Below, in pieces: positions 36,219-44,692 of a stretch of DNA of 64,000 bases. This DNA is from Cellulophaga fucicola. Its GTDB lineage: Bacteria > Bacteroidota > Bacteroidia > Flavobacteriales > Flavobacteriaceae. Numbering within the stretch: the stretch's first letter is position 1; each line of letters starts with the position of its first letter. The DNA is taken from contig NZ_FPIY01000001.1 in NCBI RefSeq assembly GCF_900119145.1, positions 1,302,001 to 1,366,000 of the forward strand, written 5' to 3'. A program made the translations under genes and the position numbers. The notes under the pieces are model-generated. The model was given only the letters and a program-made list of their open reading frames with translations. It searched no databases and had not been told where the DNA came from.

Positions 36219-38255
36219 TTATTCTGGATACTCTATTCTAAGATGATAAATATTGGTAAGCTTTAACTTTAGAACTTTTTTAATCTCTACTATTTCTTTA
36301 AAAGTAATATTTGCATTAGAATATTGATTGGCTCTCATTTGTCCGTCTATAATCTTATCTACAAACTCATCTATCATTAAAAACGTAGGATTTTTTAAAC
36401 TTTTAGAAGCTGCTTCTACAGCATCTGCCATCATTAAAATTGCAGTCTCTTTAGAAAAAGGTAATGGGCCAGGATATCTAAAGTCGTCCTCGTTTACATT
36501 GTCGTCTATTTCTGTTTGCTTTTTATAAAAGTAATATACTTTAGAAGTACCATGATGAACTCTAATAAAATCTATGACTCTATCTGGTAAATTATTTTTT
36601 CGTGCTATTTCTATACCATCTATAACGTGGTTTATAATAATTCTTGCACTATCTATTGGCGTTTGTTCGTTATGCGGATTTACGTTTGTTACTTGGTTCT
36701 CTGTAAAGTACGTAGGGTTTTTCATTTTACCAATATCATGATATAAAGCCCCTACCCTAACCAACATTGCATTTGCACCAATCTCTTGTGCTGCTGCTTC
36801 TGCTAAATTAGCTACTTGTAAAGAATGATGAAATGTACCTGGTGCCTTGTTAGACAATTCTTTTAAAAGCTTAGAATTAGTATCTGATAACTCTAACAAA
36901 GAAACATCTGAAACTAGTCCGAATATTTTTTCATAGATATAAATTAATGGCTGCACAAAAAGTGTAATCATTCCGTTTAGTAAAAACACACCAAACGTAA
37001 TAGCGCGCATATTGTTTAAATTACCCTCATGAATTATATGAAAAGCAAAATAGCCAACAATATATATTAAAGTAATTTGACCTACTGATATAAATAAATT
37101 TGCTCTTTTATATAACTGAGATACTGTAAGTATAGTAACTATACCTGCCATTATTTGCAAAAAGATATACTCAAAACTATTAGGAACAACAAAGCCTAAA
37201 ATTAACAATGTTAGTACGTGTACAAAAAGCCCCAGACGTGCATCAAAAAAAGTTTTTAATATCAATGGCAAAATACATAACGGCACTACATAAACATAGG
37301 CTTCGTTATATTTTATAACCATGGTAGTTACAAAAACCATTAATAATATATTAAAAAAGATAAACGTAACTTTAGTATTATTTTTGTAAACAGACGCTCT
37401 ATATTTATTTAAAAATAGCAGTAGCATTAACAATACTAACGCTACCAAAATAGTATACCCAGATACTATAACATAGTAATTATTTTCAGTCCAAAGTTCC
37501 GACTCAAATTCTTGTTTTAAGGAGTCTAAAATTTTATAATTTTCAGCCTCTACAACTTCTCCTTTTACTATAATAAGTTTACCTTCATCTACAGTACCGC
37601 GAGTTACAGATATTTTTGCAAGCTCTTCGTTTAAAGATTTTTTAGAAATATTATCGTTGTAAAAAACATTAGGCTTTACAATATCAAAAAACAGTTGTTT
37701 GTATTTAGCGGTATAACTAGTTAATTGCTTTTTTCTTAAAACAGAAACTATTGTTTTATCTATGCTTTGTAAGCTTGTAACATTTTTAAATTCTAATTCT
37801 TTTGCTTCATTATTACGTAGTAAAAAAAACGTTTTGGTTTTAGAAGTAACTTTTGCCTTTTTAATTATTCCGTTAGCATAAAGTTCCTTTAAGATTTCTT
37901 TTCCAACTGATTTTAGATAAGAATATTTATCCTCATCTAAGTTTAAAGAATTAAAAGTTTTTTCAAAATCAGCATAAAAACTATTAGACACAGCTTTAAC
38001 CACTTCTTGATCATAGTTATAATAATCTACATGATTGTTTTTAACTACTTGCTTTTCAGCTTCAATTTCTGAAACATCCTTTTTTATAGAAAAATCAAAA
38101 GGCGCATACAAATTTTCATACTGCCATGGTTTTCCTTTTTGAAACTCATATTTAAACTTACCGCCCTTAGGAAAGAAGAATACGATTAAAAAGATGGTGC
38201 CCACATAGAGAAAGCACTTGTATATTAACGATTGATTTTTATAAATTTTCTCCAA
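36219..38255 (-). CDS. pgpH: 7TM-HD family phosphodiesterase (PgpH-like, probably c-di-AMP)
   Basis: 678 residues. N-terminal membrane segment (about 10-26), then a large extracytoplasmic 7TMR-HDED domain (about 30-255), seven close-spaced transmembrane helices (about 258-450) and a cytoplasmic HD domain (about 470-650). Metal-binding residues: HHSLQVANLAEAAA (first His), LYHDIGKMKNP (HD pair), NPHNEQTP, and VRVHHGT-like IRVHHGTSKVYYF. In Listeria, PgpH of this architecture hydrolyses c-di-AMP to pApA; the substrate here is by homology. It has its own predicted promoter and reads away from the thiolase gene. Confidence 0.9.
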   Translation of the reverse strand: MEKIYKNQSLIYKCFLYVGTIFLIVFFFPKGGKFKYEFQKGKPWQYENLYAPFDFSIKKDVSEIEAEKQVVKNNHVDYYNYDQEVVKAVSNSFYADFEKTFNSLNLDEDKYSYLKSVGKEILKELYANGIIKKAKVTSKTKTFFLLRNNEAKELEFKNVTSLQSIDKTIVSVLRKKQLTSYTAKYKQLFFDIVKPNVFYNDNISKKSLNEELAKISVTRGTVDEGKLIIVKGEVVEAENYKILDSLKQEFESELWTENNYYVIVSGYTILVALVLLMLLLFLNKYRASVYKNNTKVTFIFFNILLMVFVTTMVIKYNEAYVYVVPLCILPLILKTFFDARLGLFVHVLTLLILGFVVPNSFEYIFLQIMAGIVTILTVSQLYKRANLFISVGQITLIYIVGYFAFHIIHEGNLNNMRAITFGVFLLNGMITLFVQPLIYIYEKIFGLVSDVSLLELSDTNSKLLKELSNKAPGTFHHSLQVANLAEAAAQEIGANAMLVRVGALYHDIGKMKNPTYFTENQVTNVNPHNEQTPIDSARIIINHVIDGIEIARKNNLPDRVIDFIRVHHGTSKVYYFYKKQTEIDDNVNEDDFRYPGPLPFSKETAILMMADAVEAASKSLKNPTFLMIDEFVDKIIDGQMRANQYSNANITFKEIVEIKKVLKLKLTNIYHLRIEYPE

Positions 38256-38284
38256 TATCTTTTTCTAGTTAAAATAACTTTTTC

Positions 38285-38292
38285 CAAAAATA
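38285..38292 (-). promoter_or_regulatory. Predicted -7 box of the pgpH promoter
   Basis: The minus strand reads TATTTTTG, an exact TAnnTTTG match 29 nt before the pgpH ATG. The -33 region lacks a clear TTG. Confidence 0.45.
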
Positions 38293-38355
38293 GAAAATTA
38301 TGCGCTTAAAAAATGGTTTTGACAAAAGAACCCTGCTCTATGTGCATTTATTTAT

Positions 38356-38363
38356 TAATTTTG
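38356..38363 (+). promoter_or_regulatory. Predicted -7 box of the thiolase promoter
   Basis: TAATTTTG, an exact TAnnTTTG match, ends 21 nt before the thiolase ATG, giving a leader of about 15 nt. No TTG lies at the ideal distance upstream. Confidence 0.45.
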
Positions 38364-38384
38364 CAATATTAAAATTTAGAATTT

Positions 38385-39560
38385 ATGAAAGATGTTGTTA
38401 TAGTTTCTATGGCAAGAACTCCAATTGGGAGTTTTTTAGGATCATTATCTAGTGTTGCTGCTCCAAAATTAGGTGCAATTGCCATAAAAGGTGCGTTAGA
38501 TAAAATAAAACTAGAGCCATCTCAGGTTCAAGAAGTTTTAATGGGTAATGTAGTACAAGCTGGCGTTGGCCAGGCTCCTGCAAGACAAGCTGCAATGTTT
38601 GCTGGCATACCCAATACAGTTCCTTGTACAACTATTAACAAGGTTTGTGCTTCTGGTATGAAAACTATTATGCAAGCTGCACAATCTATTGCTTTAGGTG
38701 ATAATGATATTGTAGTTGCTGGTGGTATGGAGAACATGAGTATGGTACCACATTACGTACACTTAAGAAACGGACAAAAATTTGGACCAACATCTCTAGT
38801 AGATGGTTTACAAAAAGATGGTTTAGTAGATGCTTACGACCAAAACGCAATGGGCGTTTGCGCAGATGCATGTGCTACAGAATATGAGTTTAGTAGAGAA
38901 GATCAAGATAACTTTGCAATACAGTCTTACAAAAGATCTGCTGCTGCTTGGGAGCAAGGTAAATTTAATGATGAAGTTGTACCAGTAGAAGTTCCACAAA
39001 GAAGAGGTGAACCAGTTATTGTTTCTGAAGACGAAGAGTTTAAAAACGTTAAATTAGAAAAAATACCTGCTTTACGTGCTGCTTTTACTAAAGACGGTAC
39101 TGTAACAGCTGCAAATGCATCTACAATTAATGATGGTGCTGCTGCACTTGTTTTAATGAGTGCAGAAAAAGCAAAAGAATTAAACTTAAAACCTTTGGCA
39201 AAAATTAAAAGTTATGCTGATGCTGCACATGAGCCAGAATGGTTTACTACTGCACCTTCTAAAGCTTTACCAAAGGCATTAGATAAAGCAGGAATTACTA
39301 TTGGAGATGTAGATTACTTTGAGTTTAACGAAGCTTTTGCAGTTGTAGGTTTAGCTAATATGAAAATATTAGGGTTAACAGATAAAAATGTAAACGTAAA
39401 TGGTGGTGCTGTTTCTTTAGGCCATCCGCTTGGATGTTCTGGAGCTAGAATAGTAATTACACTATTAAGTGTATTAGAACAAAATAACGCAAAAATTGGA
39501 GCAGCTGCCATTTGTAATGGTGGTGGTGGTGCATCTGCAATTGTTTTAGAAAAAGCTTAA
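38385..39560 (+). CDS. Acetyl-CoA C-acetyltransferase (thiolase)
   Basis: Condenses two acetyl-CoA to acetoacetyl-CoA or the reverse, cytosolic. 391 residues. The nucleophile is Cys88 in NKVCASGMKTIMQA. The FNEAFAVV loop (about 315) and GHPLGCSGARIV (His about 350) supply the oxyanion and acid/base His. The second catalytic Cys, normally in the CxGGG motif, is in AICNGGGGASAIV near the C-terminus. The overall pattern fits biosynthetic (type II) thiolases rather than FadA. It probably belongs to leucine, branched-chain or short-chain fatty acid metabolism; the neighbouring carboxylase operon is separate. Confidence 0.93.
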   Translation: MKDVVIVSMARTPIGSFLGSLSSVAAPKLGAIAIKGALDKIKLEPSQVQEVLMGNVVQAGVGQAPARQAAMFAGIPNTVPCTTINKVCASGMKTIMQAAQSIALGDNDIVVAGGMENMSMVPHYVHLRNGQKFGPTSLVDGLQKDGLVDAYDQNAMGVCADACATEYEFSREDQDNFAIQSYKRSAAAWEQGKFNDEVVPVEVPQRRGEPVIVSEDEEFKNVKLEKIPALRAAFTKDGTVTAANASTINDGAAALVLMSAEKAKELNLKPLAKIKSYADAAHEPEWFTTAPSKALPKALDKAGITIGDVDYFEFNEAFAVVGLANMKILGLTDKNVNVNGGAVSLGHPLGCSGARIVITLLSVLEQNNAKIGAAAICNGGGGASAIVLEKA

Positions 39561-39582
39561 TATAGCAGATCAAAACAATTGT

Positions 39583-40335
39583 ATGCAATACGGTATTTGT
39601 AATCTTAGTATAGTTCCCATAAGGTTAACTCCAGAAGAAACTTCAGAAATGGTCGCACAGCTTTTGTATGGCGACCATTTTAAGGTTCTAGAGCACCGTA
39701 AATTTTGGAGTAAAATAAGAATTGCTTTTGACGGTGTAGAGGCTTGGATTAGTAATAAACAATTTGTTTTTATTAAAGAAGAGCAATACAACACTTTAGA
39801 CAGCAACAAAGAAGCTCCACTAAGTTCTGACTTAGTGGCATTTATATCGTCTACCAAAAACGATTTAATGCCTATTTTAGTTGGTTCTTGTATTGAAGGC
39901 GCTGCTTTATTAGATCACTATTTTGATGGTAACTATACGCATGGCATACAAAATAAGCCTCAGCTTATTGCTACGGCCTTATTGTATTTAAATAGCCCAT
40001 TTTTATCTGGTGGAAAAACTCCTTTTGGTATAGATAGTTCTGGCTTAACACAAATGGTTTATAAAATTAATGGTTATAAATTATTAAGAACAGCACAAGA
40101 ACAATCTGCGCAAGGCGAAGCTTTAAGTTTCATTGAAGAAAGTCAACCTGGAGATTTAGCCTTTTTTGACAATAAAGAAGGTGTAATAGACCACGTAGGT
40201 ATTATTATGCAAGACAATTATATTATTCATTGCCACGGAAAAGTACGTATAGACCGTATTGACCATACCGGTATTTTTAATACAGAACTTAAAAACTACA
40301 CTCACCAACTTAGAGTAATAAAAAAGATTATTTAA
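39583..40335 (+). CDS. NlpC/P60 (C40) family protein with catalytic Cys replaced by Ser
   Basis: 250 residues without a signal peptide. The N-terminal ~65 residues form an SH3-like domain (CNLSIVPIRLTPEETSEMVAQLLYGDHF, VEAWISNKQF). The C-terminal NlpC/P60 domain (about 115-250) normally cuts gamma-D-Glu-diaminopimelate bonds in peptidoglycan. The usual GIDCSG motif here reads GIDSSG: position 152 is Ser (codon AGT at 40036-40038), one base from the Cys codon TGT. The other residues remain: VIDHVGIIM (His about 206) and IIHCHG (third site). The rest is intact and in frame, so the gene is either inactive as a peptidase, Ser-dependent, or carries a sequencing error. It lies 22 nt after the thiolase. 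Confidence 0.88.
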   Translation: MQYGICNLSIVPIRLTPEETSEMVAQLLYGDHFKVLEHRKFWSKIRIAFDGVEAWISNKQFVFIKEEQYNTLDSNKEAPLSSDLVAFISSTKNDLMPILVGSCIEGAALLDHYFDGNYTHGIQNKPQLIATALLYLNSPFLSGGKTPFGIDSSGLTQMVYKINGYKLLRTAQEQSAQGEALSFIEESQPGDLAFFDNKEGVIDHVGIIMQDNYIIHCHGKVRIDRIDHTGIFNTELKNYTHQLRVIKKII

Positions 40336-40356
40336 ATAAAATAATTTTTAATGCAT

Positions 40357-40388
40357 AAAAAAAGCCTTCATTTCTGAAGGCTTTTTTT
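40357..40388. terminator. Bidirectional intrinsic terminator
   Basis: A perfect 14-bp stem (seven A then GCCTTCA, with TGAAGGC then seven T) around a TTTC loop. It separates the converging NlpC/P60 and rny genes and can stop transcription both ways. Confidence 0.92.
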
Positions 40389-40411
40389 ATATCCAATATT
40401 GAATTAACAAC

Positions 40412-41983
40412 CTATTTAGCAACGTTAACTGCACGTGTTTCACGAATTACAGTAACTTTTACTTGTCCAGGATATGTCATATCCGTTTGTATTTTTTGTG
40501 ATATCTCAAAAGACAACTCTGCAGCTTTATCGTCAGTTACTTTTTCGCTCTCTACAATAACACGTAATTCTCTACCTGCTTGTATTGCATATGCTTTTTG
40601 TACACCTACAAAGCCAAAAGCTACTTCCTCTAAGTCTTTTAAACGTTGTATGTAAGAATCTAACACCTGTCTTCTTGCTCCTGGTCTTGCGCCGCTAATT
40701 GCATCACAAACCTGTACTATTGGTGCTATTAAAGTTTTCATTTCAATTTCATCGTGGTGAGCTCCAATTGCATTACAAACATCTGGTTTTTCACCATATT
40801 TCTCTGCCCACTGCATACCTAATATTGCATGAGGAGTTTCTACCTCTACTTCTGTATTTGGTACTTTACCTATATCATGCAACAAACCAGCTCTTTTTGC
40901 TGTTTTAGGATTTAATCCCAATTCGGCAGCCATTACACCACAAAGTTTTGCAACTTCTCTTGAGTGTTGCAGTAAGTTTTGTCCGTAAGAAGAACGATAC
41001 TTCATACGACCTACAGCTCTAATTAATTCTGGGTGTAAACCGTGAATTCCTAAGTCTATAATTGTACGCTTACCAACTTCTACAATTTCTTGTTCTATTT
41101 GCTTTTCTGTTTTACGAACCACCTCTTCAATACGTGCAGGGTGTATACGGCCATCTGTGACTAATTTATGTAAAGACAAACGTGCTACTTCTCTTCTAAC
41201 AGAATCAAAACAAGAAAGTATAATTGCTTCTGGTGTGTCATCAACAATAATCTCTACTCCTGTTGCAGCTTCTAAAGCTCTAATGTTTCTTCCTTCTCTA
41301 CCAATAATACGTCCCTTAACATCATCAGATTCTAAGTTAAAAACAGAAACACAGTTTTCTACTGCTTCTTCTGTTCCTATACGTTGTATGGTATTAATTA
41401 TAATTTTCTTAGCATCTTGCTCCGCAGTAAGCTTAGCTTCCTCCATTGCAGTTTGCATAAACGCCATTGCGTCTGACTTTGCTGTTTCTTTTAAAGAATC
41501 TACCAATTGAGCTTTTGCCTCTTCAGCAGAAAGTCCAGATATAACTTCTAGTTGCTGTACTTGGTTCTTGTGTAACTTATCTAATTCAGATTGTTTTTTC
41601 TCTAAGTAATCATTCTTATGATCTACAGATTGCATTTTAGATTGCAACTGATCATTTAACTTTTTACTCTTAGCTAGCTCATTACTTATTTGAGACTCTT
41701 TATCTCTAGTACGTTTTTCTGCTTCAGACATTTTTTTGTCTTTCGCATTTATTACTTTTTCGTGTTCTGCTTTAAGCTCTAAAAACTTTTCTTTTGCCTG
41801 TAATATTTTATCTTTTTTAATGCTTTCTCCTTCGGTCTTAGCATTTCTTAAAAAAGACTCTGCTTCAATTTTAGCTGATGCAACTATTTTAGAGGCTTTT
41901 CCTTTTTCTAAAAATTTTGCTATTATAAAGCCTATTGCTAAGCCCACTATAGCTCCTACTATTATAAATGTAATATTATCCAT
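40412..41983 (-). CDS. rny: Ribonuclease Y
   Basis: Membrane-anchored endoribonuclease that starts mRNA decay. 523 residues: one N-terminal transmembrane helix (about 4-22), a long Lys/Glu-rich coiled coil (about 30-180), a KH domain (about 210-275, with [28 protein letters not shown]) and an HD domain (about 335-430) with [13 protein letters not shown] and [13 protein letters not shown], then HHDEIE. The C-terminal end [16 protein letters not shown] is family-typical. It is encoded downstream of zapA and a 6S-like RNA. Confidence 0.96.
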   Translation of the reverse strand: MDNITFIIVGAIVGLAIGFIIAKFLEKGKASKIVASAKIEAESFLRNAKTEGESIKKDKILQAKEKFLELKAEHEKVINAKDKKMSEAEKRTRDKESQISNELAKSKKLNDQLQSKMQSVDHKNDYLEKKQSELDKLHKNQVQQLEVISGLSAEEAKAQLVDSLKETAKSDAMAFMQTAMEEAKLTAEQDAKKIIINTIQRIGTEEAVENCVSVFNLESDDVKGRIIGREGRNIRALEAATGVEIIVDDTPEAIILSCFDSVRREVARLSLHKLVTDGRIHPARIEEVVRKTEKQIEQEIVEVGKRTIIDLGIHGLHPELIRAVGRMKYRSSYGQNLLQHSREVAKLCGVMAAELGLNPKTAKRAGLLHDIGKVPNTEVEVETPHAILGMQWAEKYGEKPDVCNAIGAHHDEIEMKTLIAPIVQVCDAISGARPGARRQVLDSYIQRLKDLEEVAFGFVGVQKAYAIQAGRELRVIVESEKVTDDKAAELSFEISQKIQTDMTYPGQVKVTVIRETRAVNVAK

Positions 41984-42000
41984 GGTTGTTTATATATATT

Positions 42001-42165
42001 AAAAAACCCACATTGGGGGTGTTTTGTACAAACTCCTATAAAACAGGATTAGGGCTAACAGCATGATCAAGGATCCTTATACTAGTAAGGCTTGCTTTTA
42101 CAAACTAAACTCACCCTTTAAAACAAATTAATGTTGAGTTTGTCAAAAAAATACCAATGTGGGCA
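42001..42165 (-). ncRNA. ssrS: 6S-like regulatory RNA (6S-Flavo type)
   Basis: The ~210-nt space between zapA and rny holds a long imperfect hairpin. The ends pair perfectly over 10 bp (42007-42016 with 42154-42163, CCAATGTGGG), a second 8-bp block pairs further in (ACAAACTC 42028-42035 with GAGTTTGT 42136-42143), and an open central region lies between, as in 6S RNA. On the minus strand the closing stem is followed by six T (42001-42006), an intrinsic terminator, which fixes the strand. A 6S-Flavo RNA class is known in Flavobacteria, and in E. coli ssrS also lies beside zapA. 6S RNA binds RNA polymerase in stationary phase. No strong promoter is visible in front, so it may be processed from the zapA transcript. 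A covariance search would settle it. Confidence 0.75.
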
Positions 42166-42195
42166 GTAACTTAATGTTATGTAATGAACGTTTTT

Positions 42196-42492
42196 TTATA
42201 TAGTGCTAAGCTTAGAATCTACTATATGTTCTAGAGCTTTTAAACGCTCCGTAACTTCTGAAGTATCTTCTTGTTTATCAATACTCTTTTGTTCTATTTT
42301 AGAGGCAAACTGTAAGGCACACATTGCCAAAACATCTTGTTTATCTCTAACAGCATAATTTTGCTCAAACTTTTTTGCAAGCTGCTCTATATTTTTAGCT
42401 GCTTTACGCAAACCCTCTTCCTGACTAGGATCTATGGTTAAAGGATAAACCCTGTCTGCAATAGAAAGTTTAATTTTTAGCTTTTCTGCCAT
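42196..42492 (-). CDS. zapA: Cell division protein ZapA
   Basis: 98 residues. ZapA promotes bundling of FtsZ filaments at the division ring. The N-terminal beta-alpha unit (KLKIKLSIADRVYPLTIDPSQEEGLRKAAKNIEQLAKKFEQNY) and the following helical coiled coil (KQDVLAMCALQFASKIEQKS onward) are the standard ZapA layout. It lies 16 nt after a small coiled-coil gene, and the pair precede the 6S-like RNA. Confidence 0.9.
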   Translation of the reverse strand: MAEKLKIKLSIADRVYPLTIDPSQEEGLRKAAKNIEQLAKKFEQNYAVRDKQDVLAMCALQFASKIEQKSIDKQEDTSEVTERLKALEHIVDSKLSTI

Positions 42493-42508
42493 AAGTATTA
42501 ATGCTACA

Positions 42509-42799
42509 TTATTCAGCTAGTTGTGCAATGCAATGATCTAACTCTCTAATTAATGTATTTATTTTAAGCTTTGCTTCTGTTTTATTTGTATTACTGCCAA
42601 GCATAGAATTTGCAAGTTTAAGAGCATTGTACTTTTCTTCCCATTCTAAAACTAAATTAGAATTTGCTCTTTGCTCTGTTTTAAGCGAAACTAGTTCTTC
42701 TTGTAATTTTATATTAACCTGCTTTAACAACTCCATTTTATGAAGTAGCTTGCTAACTTTATTCTCTAAAGAATCAACAATTTCAACTAATTCGCTCAT
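42509..42799 (-). CDS. Small coiled-coil protein upstream of zapA
   Basis: 96 residues, almost wholly heptad-repeat helix (about 5-75: IVDSLENKVSKLLHKMELLKQ, LQEELVSLKTEQRANSNLVLEWEEKYNALK) with a short C-terminal helix (INTLIRELDHCIAQL). There is no signal peptide. Size, coiled coil and linkage to zapA suggest a ZapB-like division-ring partner, but I see no ZapB sequence signature, so that is inference. It leads the zapA unit and has a good promoter. Confidence 0.8.
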   Translation of the reverse strand: MSELVEIVDSLENKVSKLLHKMELLKQVNIKLQEELVSLKTEQRANSNLVLEWEEKYNALKLANSMLGSNTNKTEAKLKINTLIRELDHCIAQLAE

Positions 42800-42823
42800 T
42801 TACAAAAATCGATGCATTTATCA

Positions 42824-42854
42824 CAAAGTTAACATAGAATAAACTAGTTCGCAA
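42824..42854 (-). promoter_or_regulatory. Promoter of the coiled-coil/zapA unit
   Basis: On the minus strand: TTG (42854-42852), 20-bp spacer, TAACTTTG (42831-42824), matching both elements of the Bacteroidota consensus. The -7 box lies 24 nt before the ATG at 42799, giving a leader of about 18 nt. Confidence 0.65.
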
Positions 42855-42994
42855 TACTTTTTGCAATTATTCTTGCAAAGAATTAAATCTCAGTTGTTAA
42901 CCTATTGTAATGTCGACTTTTGTAATTTTAAAAACAGATTAGTTTTTTTCAATTAAACGGATTAGTTATTTTCGTATCAACTTTAAAAATACTT

Positions 42995-44686
42995 ATGAGA
43001 GTTTACGCATTTATAGCTGTTTTATTTTTACTTAATTCAGTAAAAGGACAAGAAAAACATCCCCAGAATACTTTTCAGTCTCCTTTAGATATCCCTTTAA
43101 TATTAGCAGGTAACTTTGGAGAGTTACGATCTAACCATTTTCATTCTGGTATAGACATTAAAACACAGCAAAGAGAGGGCTTAGCAGTACACGCAATAGA
43201 AAGTGCTTCTGTAACTCGTATTAAAATATCTCATTGGGGTTATGGTAAAGCTTTATACATAACTCACCCTAACGGATACACTTCTGTTTATGCGCATTTG
43301 CAAAAATTTTCCCCTAAGATTGAGGCTTATATTAAAAAATTACAATACAAAAAACAGTCTTACCAAGTAGAAGCTTTTCCTGATTTAGGAGAGCTAAAAG
43401 TTGAAAAAGGAGAAATTATTGCATATTCTGGAAATACAGGTGGCTCTTCTGGTCCGCATTTGCATTTTGAAATTAGAAGCAATACATCTAGCAAACCTAC
43501 AAACCCGTTATTATTTGGGTACAACATTAAAGATGCTACAGACCCTACAATACTTAATTTATATGCATATCCTTTAAGTAATGATGCACAGGTTAATAAA
43601 AGCGAAAACAAAACTCAATTAAAGTTTAAAAAACAACCAGACGGGTCTTATTTAGCTGAAAAAGTATACGCCTTAGGTACAATTGGTTTTGGTTTTAATG
43701 GATACGATAGGCAAGATTTGGCTGCAAATAAAAACGGCATCTACTCTATTGAGCAACTTGTAAACGGAAAAACGTATTCTAAATTTAATTTTGATTCTTT
43801 TTCTTTTGCCGAATCTAGATACATTAACACTTTAATAGATTATTCTCATTTTGGCAGATACAACCAACGTATTGTAAAGCTTTTTAAAGAACCTAGTAAT
43901 AAACTAAGTGTTTACTCTAAAATAAACAACAATGGTAAAATTGAAGTTAACAATGGCTTAAGCTATAAAGTAGAATTACTTTTAAAAGATTTAGAAAATA
44001 ATACTACCAGAATTATTATACCTGTTGAAGGTAAAAAGCAAGAATTAAAGTCTACCAAGAAAGCAACCATTACAGACAATTATCTTATTGCTAAAAAACC
44101 AAACAATTACAACTTAGGTGGCGCAAAAGTATATTTCCCTGCAAATACATTTTATAACGACTTTTATATTGATCTAGAAAAAGGTGCCGACACGGTAAAA
44201 ATACACAACAACCAAGTTCCTGCCCATCGTAATTTTACTATAACTTTTGATGCTTCTAAATATTCTGCTGCAGAGAAAAAGCAATTATTTATAGCTAGGT
44301 TTAATAGCAAAATGCAACCTATACACGCAACCACATATAAAAGAGGAAATACCTTTACAACTAGAACAAAAAACCTAGGAACTTACACCTTAGCAAAAGA
44401 CACTGTTGCACCTGTAATTACTCCTAAAAACTTTAAAGACAAGCAGTGGCTTAATAATTACAAATATTTAAGCTTAAAAATTGTTGATGATTTAAGCGGA
44501 ATAGACACATACAACGCTTATTTAAATGGTGAATGGATTTTAATGAGTTACGAGTATAAAACAAATACAATTACTTATGATTTTGATGATAAAATTCTAA
44601 ATAAAAAAGAATGCAACTTAAAAGTGGTTGTAACAGATAACGTTGGCAATTCTACTACGTATGAATCTACTTTCTTTAGAAAATAA
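42995..44686 (+). CDS. M23 family metallopeptidase (LytM domain)
   Basis: Exported peptidoglycan endopeptidase or LytM-type regulator, 563 residues. Signal peptide (1-18, ending VKGQ). The M23 domain comes first (about 35-175): HFHSGIDIKTQQREG supplies the first Zn His and Asp, and SSGPHLHFEIR (about 152-162) supplies the HxH pair, so the zinc site is complete. The remaining ~390 residues are beta-rich modules, ending with a region (VVDDLSGIDTYNAYLNGEWILMSYEYK) found in family members. It is preceded by TATTTTCG (42967-42974), a near-consensus -7. The TonB receptor gene begins 7 nt later. Confidence 0.92.
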   Translation: MRVYAFIAVLFLLNSVKGQEKHPQNTFQSPLDIPLILAGNFGELRSNHFHSGIDIKTQQREGLAVHAIESASVTRIKISHWGYGKALYITHPNGYTSVYAHLQKFSPKIEAYIKKLQYKKQSYQVEAFPDLGELKVEKGEIIAYSGNTGGSSGPHLHFEIRSNTSSKPTNPLLFGYNIKDATDPTILNLYAYPLSNDAQVNKSENKTQLKFKKQPDGSYLAEKVYALGTIGFGFNGYDRQDLAANKNGIYSIEQLVNGKTYSKFNFDSFSFAESRYINTLIDYSHFGRYNQRIVKLFKEPSNKLSVYSKINNNGKIEVNNGLSYKVELLLKDLENNTTRIIIPVEGKKQELKSTKKATITDNYLIAKKPNNYNLGGAKVYFPANTFYNDFYIDLEKGADTVKIHNNQVPAHRNFTITFDASKYSAAEKKQLFIARFNSKMQPIHATTYKRGNTFTTRTKNLGTYTLAKDTVAPVITPKNFKDKQWLNNYKYLSLKIVDDLSGIDTYNAYLNGEWILMSYEYKTNTITYDFDDKILNKKECNLKVVVTDNVGNSTTYESTFFRK

Positions 44687-44692
44687 ATAATT

